Below, one piece after another: positions 1-6,428 of a stretch of DNA of 8,107 nt. This DNA comes from Chlamydiota bacterium (lineage in GTDB: Bacteria > Chlamydiota > Chlamydiia > Chlamydiales > JAJFMI01), in the NCBI GenBank assembly GCA_021772235.1, contig JAJFMI010000177.1, positions 1 to 8,107 of the forward strand, given 5' to 3'. How positions within the stretch are numbered: position 1 is the stretch's first letter; every line of letters begins with the position of its first letter. The translations under genes were made by a program, and so were the position numbers. The notes below the pieces were generated by a model that made no database searches, was not told the origin of the DNA, and saw only the letters and a program-made list of their open reading frames with translations.

Positions 1-478
1 ACGTCGTTATCCCGCCATTGACCCGCTCATCTCCTGGTCAAAATATCTACCCGATGCTGATCGCGAACTCTCCCAAAAACTTGAAGGGTGGGGCAAAAAA
101 GTCGAATACGCAGCAAGCCTCTTGCAACAAGGTGATGAAATTGGCAAACGCATGGAAGTCGTAGGGGAGGAGGGAATCTCTCTTGATGACCTCGTACTCT
201 ACCTGAAATCCGAAGTCTACGAAGCGTGTTACCTGCAACAAAATGCTTTTGACCCGGTCGATAATTACTGCCCGTTAGATCGCCAAATCGAACTCTTTAA
301 AATGATGCAGCTCATCTTCCACACAAAGTTTCAGCTAGAAGAGCCCGATACTGCGCGTGAATTTTTCTTAGAGCTGCAAAGCACCATACGCAACATGAAC
401 ACGCTGCCCTTTAATACCGACAGCTACAAAAGTACATACAAAGAAATAGAGGAGAAGATCCATGGAAAAAGTCTATGA
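1..478 (+). CDS. atpA: V-type ATP synthase subunit A, C-terminal fragment
   Basis: This is the C-terminal part of the catalytic A subunit of a V/A-type ATPase, which forms the nucleotide-hydrolysing or -synthesising sites in the A3B3 head on the cytoplasmic side of the membrane. The open frame runs in from the left edge (first whole codon at base 2) and gives 158 residues to a TGA at 476-478. It opens with RRYPAIDPLISWSKYL, which is typical of the region after the nucleotide-binding domain, and then forms the helical C-terminal domain. Subunit A is usually near 590 residues, so over 400 residues, including the P-loop, lie outside the window. A TTG at 122 is an internal codon and not the start, because the homology continues upstream of it. 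The last 17 bases overlap atpB. The family call is firm because of both the sequence and the gene order. Confidence 0.93.
   Translation, partial: RRYPAIDPLISWSKYLPDADRELSQKLEGWGKKVEYAASLLQQGDEIGKRMEVVGEEGISLDDLVLYLKSEVYEACYLQQNAFDPVDNYCPLDRQIELFKMMQLIFHTKFQLEEPDTAREFFLELQSTIRNMNTLPFNTDSYKSTYKEIEEKIHGKSL
448..454 (+). promoter_or_regulatory. Ribosome binding site of atpB inside atpA
   Basis: AGAGGAG lies 7 bases before the ATG at 462. It is a strong Shine-Dalgarno sequence embedded in the last codons of atpA and fixes the atpB start despite the 17-base overlap. Confidence 0.75.
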
Positions 479-1763
479 CCGCATATTAAACATCCGCGGA
501 TCCCTGCTAACCGTGCGCGCAAAAAACGCAAAACTTGGTGAACTCGCCCGCGTTCAGCGCGGTGATGGAAATGAGACCCTTGCCTCAGTACTATCTGTAG
601 ACAGAGATTTGATCGTCTTGCAAGCCTTTGAAGATACCCGTGGCATCTCAACAGGCGATACCGTCACATTTTTGGGAAAAAGAATGCGCGTACCAACAGG
701 AAGCAACTTGCTTGGGCGCCGCCTTTCAGGAAGTGGCGAATCCCTAGATAATGGTCCAGCCGTTCGTGGTGAAGAAGTCGCAATTGGCCAACCCTCGTTT
801 AATCCCGTGCGTCGTATCGTCCCGCGTGAACAAGTGCGCACGAATATTCCGATGATCGATGTCTTTAACTGCCTTGTCAAATCGCAGAAAATCCCCATCT
901 TCTCCATCGCTGGCGAACCCTACAATAGACTCCTCATGCGTATCGGAAATCAGACCGATGCAGACATTGTCATCATTGGTGGAATGGGTTTGCGTTATGA
1001 CGACTACCAATCCTTTATTGATAACGCCGAACAGTCCGGGTCGATTGAAAAAACCGTCATGTTCATCCATAAAGCGACCGACCCTGCCGTTGAATGCCTA
1101 CTCGTACCTGACATGGCCCTGGGCGCTGCAGAAAAATTTGCGACACAAGGAAAAGACGTCCTCGTGCTGCTGACAGATATGTCCGCTTTTGCTGATAGCA
1201 TCAAAGAAATCATGATCACAATGGACCAAGTGCCGTCCAACCGTGGTTACCCCGGATCGCTCTACTCAGATCTGGCCGCACGTTATGAAAAAGCCGTCGA
1301 TATTGATGGATCAGGATCAATTACACTCATCGCCGTAACAACAATGCCCGGTGGTGACGTCACCCACCCAATTCCAGATAATACAGGCTATATAACCGAA
1401 GGCCAATATTATCTACATGGTGGGCGCATCGATCCATTTGGATCGCTTTCTCGATTGAAGCAGCAAGTAATCGGCCACGTCACCCGTGAAGATCATGGCG
1501 ATATTGCCAACTGCCAAATTCGTCTCTATGCCGAATCAAAAAAAGCCAAAGAGCGCGAAAGCATGGGCTTCCGACTCTCTCGATGGGACCAGAAACTCAT
1601 CCAGTTCTCCAAGTTATTTGAAGACCGCATGATGAACCTCTCCGTAAATATCCCACTAGAAGAAGCATTAGACCTTGGCTGGAAAACCCTAGCCGAGTGT
1701 TTTGAGCGCCATGAAGTGGGCATTAAAGAAGCCTATTTGAAAAAATATTGGCCGACAATATGA
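462..1763 (+). CDS. atpB: V-type ATP synthase subunit B
   Basis: This is the regulatory, non-catalytic B subunit of the V/A-type ATPase head, which alternates with subunit A and contributes to the nucleotide interfaces. It has 433 residues, a normal length for the bacterial/archaeal family. An N-terminal beta-barrel region (about 1-75) is followed by the alpha/beta nucleotide-fold domain and a C-terminal helical domain (about 350-433). At the place of the P-loop it has SIAGEPYNRLLMRIG (148-162), without the GKT/S of catalytic subunits, as expected for B. Other family landmarks are LTDMSAFADSIKEI (237-250) and PSNRGYPGSLYSDLA (258-272), the alpha/beta-subunit signature region. The ATG at 462 has AGAGGAG upstream and gives the expected N-terminus. 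The gene overlaps atpA by 17 bases, and its stop overlaps the atpD start. Confidence 0.96.
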   Translation: MEKVYDRILNIRGSLLTVRAKNAKLGELARVQRGDGNETLASVLSVDRDLIVLQAFEDTRGISTGDTVTFLGKRMRVPTGSNLLGRRLSGSGESLDNGPAVRGEEVAIGQPSFNPVRRIVPREQVRTNIPMIDVFNCLVKSQKIPIFSIAGEPYNRLLMRIGNQTDADIVIIGGMGLRYDDYQSFIDNAEQSGSIEKTVMFIHKATDPAVECLLVPDMALGAAEKFATQGKDVLVLLTDMSAFADSIKEIMITMDQVPSNRGYPGSLYSDLAARYEKAVDIDGSGSITLIAVTTMPGGDVTHPIPDNTGYITEGQYYLHGGRIDPFGSLSRLKQQVIGHVTREDHGDIANCQIRLYAESKKAKERESMGFRLSRWDQKLIQFSKLFEDRMMNLSVNIPLEEALDLGWKTLAECFERHEVGIKEAYLKKYWPTI

Positions 1764-2362
1764 TTAGACTAACGAAGAATGAACTCCGCGATCAGCAGCT
1801 AAAAAAAACGCAACTCACGCGCTACCTGCCGACCCTTTGCTTAAAAAAAGCACTGCTGCAAGCGGAGGTCAATCAAGCGCAAATCGAAATTGAAGAACTG
1901 GAAGAGCTGCACAAAAAAGAAGAAGAACTCGTAAAAGATTTCTCTGCGCTACTGCAGGGCTCCAACACAACGCAGTTACTTGAAGCGGCAAACATCGAAA
2001 AAGTGGCAAAGAAAAGTGAAAATATCGCCGGCGTCGACATCCCTATCTTCGTTTCCGTAACCTTCACGCAAGCAGCATATCCCTTTCTCACAACACCACT
2101 TTGGTGGGATAGCGCGCTGAAACAGCTACGAGAAGCGGCAATTGCGCGCGAAAAAGTCACCATTGCTTTGGAAAAAAAACGCCTCCTTGAAAAAGAACTA
2201 CGCGACGTCTCTATCCGCGTCAACCTCTTTGAGAAAAATCTCATCCCCAAAGCAGAACGTAATATCCGCAAAATCAAAGTTTTCCTTGGTGATCAAGAAC
2301 TCGCTAGCGTTTCGCAAGCCAAAGCAGCCAAGCGCAAAATCTATTTAAGAGGCGGACGATGA
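1760..2362 (+). CDS. atpD: V-type ATP synthase subunit D
   Basis: This is the central rotor-shaft subunit D, which couples rotation of the membrane ring to conformational changes in the A3B3 head. It has 200 residues and is mostly helical: N- and C-terminal helices (about 1-60 and 125-190), rich in Lys and Glu, form the antiparallel coiled coil, with a less regular middle segment (about 65-118). The start LTKNELRDQQLKKTQL and the C-terminal stretch RVNLFEKNLIPKAERNIRKI (153-172) match the family pattern. I place the start at ATG 1760, which overlaps the atpB stop as ATGA (1760-1763). A TTG at 1748 would add four residues but has no better ribosome site. No clear Shine-Dalgarno sequence precedes 1760, so translation probably relies on coupling to atpB. 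The gene ends in another ATGA overlap, with atpI. Confidence 0.93.
   Translation: MIRLTKNELRDQQLKKTQLTRYLPTLCLKKALLQAEVNQAQIEIEELEELHKKEEELVKDFSALLQGSNTTQLLEAANIEKVAKKSENIAGVDIPIFVSVTFTQAAYPFLTTPLWWDSALKQLREAAIAREKVTIALEKKRLLEKELRDVSIRVNLFEKNLIPKAERNIRKIKVFLGDQELASVSQAKAAKRKIYLRGGR
2348..2352 (+). promoter_or_regulatory. Ribosome binding site of atpI
   Basis: AGAGG lies 6 bases before the ATG at 2359, within the final codons of atpD. It supports the ATGA-overlap start of atpI. Confidence 0.6.
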
Positions 2363-4248
2363 TCATCAAAGTAAAAAAGTATCTCTTTGTCGTTGCAAAA
2401 CAAGAGCTCAACAACTTTTACAAGCAGGCCCAGGAAGCTGGCCTGATTGAATTTATTCCGCCGAAAAAGCGCCGCGTCGAATATCCTGAGAAACTCTTTC
2501 ACCTCATTAAAGCGATCAAACTCTTGAAAAAAGAGCCTGAACAGCTACCAGCGAAAGAAACAGAAACGCCAGAGGTAATCGCAAAAGAAGTACTCGCTCT
2601 AACCGACACCATAAATGAAGGACATGAGCGCACAAAAATGCTGCGTAGTGAAATCGAAAGGATTGCACCATTTGGTGATTTCTCACTCTGTGACATTCGC
2701 GACCTAGAAATATCTACCGCGCGCGCGCTGCATTTTTACTGCATGAAAAGCTCTAAAGCCGCCATTGCCACACTCCCTGAATCCTTGATTCCCATCTCCA
2801 CTGCTTACGACATGGATTACTTTGTCACCCTGGAAAAAGAGCCCTTGCAACTGCCTAACTTAATTGAAATGTCGATCGAACAGAGCCTCTCTGAAAATCA
2901 AAACCTGCTTGCCGCCACACATAAAGAGATCGCCTTATGTGAAGAGAAGCGCAAAAACCTCACTCCTTACCTCGCCAGCTTAAAAAACCATCTCACCACC
3001 ATCCTTGACAACTTTCATTTAGAAAAAGCCAAAAGTGAATCGAAAGATGAACTCCAAGGGGAAGTTTTTACTGCTGAAGGATACATCCCGAAAAACAAAA
3101 TCAGTGCCATCACAAAACTATTGGAAAACCTTCCCGTTTATATGGAAGAAGTCGCCATAGAAAAAGACGAACGCCTACCGACCTATATGGAAAATGAGGG
3201 CGTCAATCGTGTAGGGGAAGATTTAGTTCACATATACGACACCCCCTCAATTGGAGATAAAGATCCCTCCGGCTGGGTTTACTGGGCCTTTGTGCTATTC
3301 TTTGCCATGATCGTATCCGACGGCGGATACGGCAGCCTCTACCTTCTTCTTGGCCTCTTTTTGAAATGGAAATTTTCCAAAATTAAAGGAACAGGAAAGC
3401 GTTTTATCAACCTCATTATCGCCCTCGGTACCGGCTGCGTAATCTGGGGCTTTTTGACAGCGTCCTTCTTTGGTATCAACCTCTCACCTGAAAATCCCCT
3501 GCGCAAATACTCCCTCACCGAATACCTCACCGAGAAAAAAGCCGACTACCATCTCGCGCAAAAAGATGACGTTTATTCTGAGTGGAGTGACACACTCCCT
3601 GCAAATGAAACCCCGATAACAGGAAAAGCGTTTCTCTACACAAGTGACAAATCAGAAGTGATGATCGAAACCTTTACCCTGAACATTCTGATGGAATTTG
3701 CCCTCCTCGTCGGAGTGCTCCACATTATTCTCTCACTCTGTCGATCCGTAAAAAGCCACTATGCGAACCTCGGATGGATCACCTTTATGATCGGCGGCTA
3801 CCTCTTTTTGCCCTCCATGCTTAAAGCGACTACCCTCATCAACATTCTAAACATCCTCTCAAAACCGCTTGCAACTGCCATAGGCCTCCAAATGATCTAT
3901 ATTGGACTTGGTTTTGCCCTTATCGTAGCTCTCATTCAAAAAGGTCTTCGCGGAATCGGTGAAGTTGCCAACATCATCCAATTTTTTTCCGACGTCCTCT
4001 CTTATCTGCGACTCTACGCCCTTGGCCTTGCCGGCATGCTCATGGCATCCACATTTAATGACCTGGGCGCCTCAACAGGACCTATTTTCGGACCCTTTAT
4101 TATTATTGCAGGCCATAGCGTCAACATCGTCCTCGGAATTATGGGCGGCGTGATTCATGGCCTGCGTCTCAACTTCCTCGAATGGTACCATTGGTCCTTC
4201 GAAGGAGGCGGTAAACTATTTAAACCATTATCTAGAGGTAACAAATGA
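2359..4248 (+). CDS. atpI: V-type ATP synthase subunit I (a-subunit, stator)
   Basis: This is the large stator subunit, whose membrane half supplies the ion half-channels against the K ring and whose cytoplasmic half anchors the peripheral stalks. It has 629 residues, close to family length. The soluble, charged, coiled-coil-rich part is about 1-300. The membrane part is about 305-610 with roughly seven hydrophobic segments (near 308-335, 349-373, 440-462, 471-486, 504-527, 540-566 and 576-600). Two landmarks stand out: SYLRLYALGLAG (548-559), in which R551 corresponds to the essential arginine facing the ring carboxylate, and HGLRLNFLEWY (600-610) with R603, the second conserved arginine. 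A hydrophilic loop of about 65 residues (375-438) separates hydrophobic segments two and three. The start overlaps the atpD stop as ATGA (2359-2362), and the end overlaps atpK in the same way. Confidence 0.95.
   Translation: MIIKVKKYLFVVAKQELNNFYKQAQEAGLIEFIPPKKRRVEYPEKLFHLIKAIKLLKKEPEQLPAKETETPEVIAKEVLALTDTINEGHERTKMLRSEIERIAPFGDFSLCDIRDLEISTARALHFYCMKSSKAAIATLPESLIPISTAYDMDYFVTLEKEPLQLPNLIEMSIEQSLSENQNLLAATHKEIALCEEKRKNLTPYLASLKNHLTTILDNFHLEKAKSESKDELQGEVFTAEGYIPKNKISAITKLLENLPVYMEEVAIEKDERLPTYMENEGVNRVGEDLVHIYDTPSIGDKDPSGWVYWAFVLFFAMIVSDGGYGSLYLLLGLFLKWKFSKIKGTGKRFINLIIALGTGCVIWGFLTASFFGINLSPENPLRKYSLTEYLTEKKADYHLAQKDDVYSEWSDTLPANETPITGKAFLYTSDKSEVMIETFTLNILMEFALLVGVLHIILSLCRSVKSHYANLGWITFMIGGYLFLPSMLKATTLINILNILSKPLATAIGLQMIYIGLGFALIVALIQKGLRGIGEVANIIQFFSDVLSYLRLYALGLAGMLMASTFNDLGASTGPIFGPFIIIAGHSVNIVLGIMGGVIHGLRLNFLEWYHWSFEGGGKLFKPLSRGNK
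4234..4239 (+). promoter_or_regulatory. Ribosome binding site of atpK
   Basis: AGAGGT lies 5 bases before the ATG at 4245, inside the end of atpI. It supports the start chosen for atpK. Confidence 0.65.
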
Positions 4249-4667
4249 ACTTTGATATGATCGGACCAGCCCTTGTTCTCGGACTAGGATGTATCGGCTC
4301 AGCCATCGGTTGTGCAATTGGTGGAATGGCTTCTCACGGCATCATGGCGCGTGTGGAAGAAAACCACGGAAAATTCATCGGCATGTCTGCTATGCCTTCA
4401 TCACAAACCATCTACGCCTTCGTCCTCATGTGGCGAATGAAAGATTCTATTGCAGCAAAAAGCATTTCTGCAATGTCAGGCATTGGCATCGGCGCCGCAA
4501 TCGGCCTAGCAATTATGGCCAGTGCAATCTACCAAGGAAAATGCGCGGCAACCGGCATCCAGGCCTCAGCGAAACAGCCTGGTATTTTTGGAAAATGCTT
4601 TGCTGCCTTAGGTATCGTGGAATCCTTTGCGCTATTTGCCTTTGTATTTGCACTTTTATTGCTTTAA
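4245..4667 (+). CDS. atpK: V-type ATP synthase subunit K (rotor-ring proteolipid)
   Basis: This is the membrane proteolipid that forms the rotating ion-carrying ring. It has 140 residues in two fused helical hairpins, so four transmembrane helices (about 5-27, 47-66, 77-97 and 117-140). The second hairpin carries the ion-binding carboxylate E126 in IVESFALF. The equivalent place in the first hairpin is Q54 (PSSQTIY), the usual V-type arrangement with one carboxylate per four helices. By eye, M50, S53, Q54, Q97 and E126 align with L61, T64, Q65, Q110 and E139, which bind Na+ in the E. hirae NtpK structure. This suggests, but does not prove, Na+ use. The start overlaps the atpI stop as ATGA (4245-4248). 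It is the last gene of the ATPase block. No hairpin plus T-tract terminator follows. Confidence 0.95.
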   Translation: MNFDMIGPALVLGLGCIGSAIGCAIGGMASHGIMARVEENHGKFIGMSAMPSSQTIYAFVLMWRMKDSIAAKSISAMSGIGIGAAIGLAIMASAIYQGKCAATGIQASAKQPGIFGKCFAALGIVESFALFAFVFALLLL

Positions 4668-4674
4668 TTACAGA

Positions 4675-4703
4675 TTGCACATTAAAAACTTCTATGTTAT
4701 AAT
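4675..4703 (+). promoter_or_regulatory. Sigma-70-type extended -10 promoter for the 4738-5172 gene
   Basis: TTGCAC (4675-4680) and a perfect TATAAT (4698-4703) are separated by 17 bases, and TG at 4695-4696 makes it an extended -10 element. Transcription would start near 4710, giving a leader of roughly 28 bases. The whole promoter sits in the 70-base gap after atpK, so the hypothetical gene downstream is probably transcribed on its own, perhaps with added readthrough from the ATPase operon. It is the best promoter-like sequence I found in the window. Confidence 0.7.
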
Positions 4704-4726
4704 TTTTGCAAATAAGTTGTTGGTGT

Positions 4727-4731
4727 GGGGG
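4727..4731 (+). promoter_or_regulatory. G-rich ribosome binding site of the 4738 gene
   Basis: A run of five G residues, preceded by GTGT, lies 6 bases before the ATG at 4738. It can pair with the CCUCC of 16S rRNA only imperfectly, unlike the AGAGG/AGGAG sites at most other starts here, but its spacing is right. Confidence 0.4.
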
Positions 4732-4737
4732 TAAAGT

Positions 4738-5172
4738 ATGCAAAAATTACAGCAAGGTATTATTCAAGACAATTACTATAGAGATAGTTCTGAAAAAAAA
4801 CTAAAAAACAATTACATTAATAATAAATTTATTAATGGGGAGTTTAGTAAATTAGGAATATCGCAACAGATAGAATTGCTCTTGCATTTTGAGCGGGCAA
4901 ACAGCTCTTGTATACTGGATAGACAAATAGAGAGTAATTTGCCGAAAGATGTTCTTACTGAAGAAATTGAGAGAGTTCAAAAAACTATAGTGAGAATTGT
5001 AAGTGAGCAAGCACAAAAAGAAGAGGTGCCGAAAGCATTTGGTGGTGCTTCAGATGATTGTTCGGCAGCAACATGGGTGTTAGAGCATATGGATGAAATT
5101 TCCGATAAACAAGCTCTACTAAAATTGGCAATTGCTGCGAAATGGGAGCAAACAGCGTACTTACTGCGATAG
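4738..5172 (+). CDS. Hypothetical protein with C-terminal WEQT-motif domain
   Basis: I do not recognise this 144-residue protein. It has no signal peptide or membrane helix. The N-terminal 40 residues are Asn/Lys-rich and polar; residues 41-96 are predicted by eye to be helical and charged. Residues about 101-144 (FGGASDD to LLR) align without gaps over 38 positions to the C-terminal end of the 273-residue protein encoded at 5607-6428. There are 15 identities, including WEQT at 136-139, and both domains reach this point close to the C-terminus. The helix-pair look of ALLKLAIAAKWEQTAYLLR recalls a divergent ankyrin-type repeat. The gene has its own strong promoter, a G-rich ribosome site and much lower G+C than atpK before it. 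A host-interaction role would suit the setting but nothing in the sequence demonstrates it. Confidence 0.8.
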   Translation: MQKLQQGIIQDNYYRDSSEKKLKNNYINNKFINGEFSKLGISQQIELLLHFERANSSCILDRQIESNLPKDVLTEEIERVQKTIVRIVSEQAQKEEVPKAFGGASDDCSAATWVLEHMDEISDKQALLKLAIAAKWEQTAYLLR

Positions 5173-5257
5173 TTACCTATTTGTCCGATCTTTGCTCTCT
5201 CGCATATTTATCCAAGCCTCTGGGAAGAGGTCTGGAACATTTACGTAATAAACAATG

Positions 5258-5262
5258 AGGAG
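5258..5262 (+). promoter_or_regulatory. Ribosome binding site of the 5268 small gene
   Basis: AGGAG lies 5 bases before ATG 5268. A clean site in front of a short frame is the main argument that the frame is translated. Confidence 0.6.
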
Positions 5263-5267
5263 AAAAA

Positions 5268-5459
5268 ATGCTAAATCTAAAAGACAATTCAGTTTTACCA
5301 CCTGTTCGAAATCATGTGCATGATTCGCGTATACCAAAAAAAAGAAGATCAAGAGAAAACAAACTTTTTATAGAAGTGGTAAGAATTGACTCTATTGAAA
5401 CTCAATTAACTCCTAGAACTTATACCTCATCTCCTCAAAATGAGCAGATTAATAGTTAA
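5268..5459 (+). CDS. Small basic hypothetical protein (63 aa)
   Basis: I do not recognise this protein. It is 63 residues long, polar, with no transmembrane segment or cysteine. Its most visible feature is a basic cluster, PKKRRSR (23-29), followed by a short possible strand or helix (KLFIEVVRI, 32-40) and a Ser/Thr/Pro/Asn-rich tail that looks disordered. The basic cluster would pass as a monopartite nuclear localisation signal in a eukaryotic host, or could bind nucleic acid. Support for a real gene comes from the good AGGAG site, the same strand as its neighbours, and low G+C like the rest of the cassette. Against it are the short length and absence of any recognisable family. It could also be the remnant of a longer gene. 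It lies 95 bases after the preceding gene with no convincing promoter between them. Confidence 0.5.
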   Translation: MLNLKDNSVLPPVRNHVHDSRIPKKRRSRENKLFIEVVRIDSIETQLTPRTYTSSPQNEQINS

Positions 5460-5512
5460 GAACTAGCAGATTGACAAACAGTTCATGTTTTCATCCAAAT
5501 AATTTCTTAGGC

Positions 5513-5542
5513 TTGCATGAGAAATCCCATCCAAGCTACTAT
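5513..5542 (+). promoter_or_regulatory. Possible promoter of the 5607 gene pair
   Basis: TTGCAT, 18 bases, then TACTAT. The -10 matches the consensus at four of six positions and the -35 at three. The leader would be roughly 55-60 bases. It is a weak candidate, listed because the 147-base gap makes a separate promoter likely. Confidence 0.3.
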
Positions 5543-5593
5543 TCTGCTCTAAAACTGGAAAAAACCATTGTTAAGTAGAGTGATAAAAAATTT

Positions 5594-5599
5594 AGAGGA
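5594..5599 (+). promoter_or_regulatory. Ribosome binding site of the 5607 gene
   Basis: AGAGGA lies 7 bases before ATG 5607. It decides the start over the ATG at 5600, whose frame meets a stop after only seven codons. Confidence 0.6.
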
Positions 5600-5606
5600 A
5601 TGAAAT

Positions 5607-6428
5607 ATGTCATCACCGATTAGATCTCGTAGCCCATCACCAACAGAAAGAAAAAACGAAACACCTGAGTCTTTTGTGCATGTGAGAAGACCAAGGCGAA
5701 ATTTAAATCCTCTATTTGCTGAATGTGTGGGAGAAGATAATGGCCCTAAAAACTTACAGTTAGATGAACTACCTTACTGTTTTACGCCTGAGACTGTGAA
5801 TGGTCGAGTAGATACTGACCTAGAAGTAGCCATTGTTGCAGGCAATCGAGCAAAAGCCTTTTCACTGATCGTAACACGTAAAAACTCCTTAAGATACCCA
5901 AATAATGCCTTCATTCAAGTAGTACAAAAAGGATGGAAGGTAGAAGCACTTTTACTTGCTGCTGAAACCGATTGTTTTTTTGACCATAATCTTGTGTTAC
6001 TTTGCATCGAAAAAAACTATGTAGACGTTGTAAAAGTACTACTAGAAAGAAATCTATCTCTTTATAAGAAGAAGGATTGGTTTCTGGAGAAAATGGATGA
6101 GATGGAGGAAAAAAATCATGAGATATATGATTTATTTGCTCTTAATCAAATTGAAGATCATTACAACAATCAATTAAAAGAAATGCTTAATGAAGTGTCA
6201 GAGTTTGACCCACCAGATAAAGAAACGACCTGGAAGTCTTCTGTGGTTGAGAAACCTAGTCTAATGAGTAGAGCAATCCAGCAATTTGGTTCAACAATTG
6301 ATTCTGATGCAGCAATTCATGTACTTGGAATGCAACAACCAATACAAAACCTAGAGAAACTTATCCAATTGGCATCCGAATTAGATTGGGAACAAACACT
6401 AAACGCACTAAGAATAGGTATAGAATGA
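5607..6428 (+). CDS. Hypothetical protein with ankyrin-like repeats and WEQT-motif domain
   Basis: I do not recognise this 273-residue protein by family. It starts with a polar Ser/Arg/Pro segment (SSPIRSRSPSPTERK, 2-16) and a basic patch VRRPRR (26-31), probably disordered. Residues about 68-152 form three degenerate helix-pair repeats of roughly 28 residues (near 69-96, 99-122 and 127-152). The third, with CIEKNYVDVVKVLLERN, is the most ankyrin-like. A charged helical linker follows (about 155-200). Residues 227-269 are the domain shared with the protein encoded at 4738-5172, with WEQT at 261-264. There is no signal peptide or membrane helix. Ankyrin-type proteins in intracellular bacteria are often secreted effectors, which makes that role a reasonable inference here. 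The stop overlaps the next gene's start as ATGA, so the two are probably co-translated. G+C is lower than in atp or fumC. Confidence 0.82.
   Translation: MSSPIRSRSPSPTERKNETPESFVHVRRPRRNLNPLFAECVGEDNGPKNLQLDELPYCFTPETVNGRVDTDLEVAIVAGNRAKAFSLIVTRKNSLRYPNNAFIQVVQKGWKVEALLLAAETDCFFDHNLVLLCIEKNYVDVVKVLLERNLSLYKKKDWFLEKMDEMEEKNHEIYDLFALNQIEDHYNNQLKEMLNEVSEFDPPDKETTWKSSVVEKPSLMSRAIQQFGSTIDSDAAIHVLGMQQPIQNLEKLIQLASELDWEQTLNALRIGIE

Larger units (their letters stand above)
5460..5606. other. Intergenic region with several weak promoter-like boxes
   Basis: This 147-base gap is the largest in the window and AT-rich. It holds a perfect -35 hexamer TTGACA at 5471-5476, but no fitting -10 at 16-18 bases. 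It also holds TTGCAT (5513-5518) with TACTAT (5537-5542) at 18 bases spacing. I see no T-tract terminator, tRNA-like fold or gene remnant in it. It probably contains the promoter of the 5607-6742 gene pair. Confidence 0.45.

Noticed and set aside
554..1240. Minus-strand and alternative-frame open frames inside atpB
   Set aside because: They overlap a complete conserved gene and translate to low-complexity sequence with no recognisable motif.
4675..4711. TTGCA and TGCAA inverted repeat around the strong promoter as an operator
   Set aside because: The arms are five bases, 27 bases apart, and do not extend.
5181..5210. TTGTCC and TATTTA at 18 bases as a promoter for the 63-residue gene
   Set aside because: Both boxes are poor matches in AT-rich DNA, where such pairs are common.
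5217..5230. CCTCT-GGGA-AGAGG hairpin with a GNRA-type loop between the first two hypothetical genes
   Set aside because: The stem is only five base pairs and no T tract follows, so it does not qualify as a terminator or riboswitch; a chance hairpin is likely.
5443..5472. AGCAGATT direct repeat at 5443-5450 and 5465-5472 as a possible insertion-site duplication or operator
   Set aside because: Only eight bases, not placed at the cassette borders, and no mobile-element gene is present.
5460..5484. GAACT/AGTTC inverted repeat after the 63-residue gene as a terminator
   Set aside because: A five-base AT-containing stem with a 15-base loop and only a short T stretch is too weak.
5210..5536. ATCCAAGC occurring in both gaps (5210-5217 and 5529-5536) as a shared regulatory site
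   Set aside because: The flanking bases do not align and the position relative to the following start codons differs; eight bases alone are not convincing.
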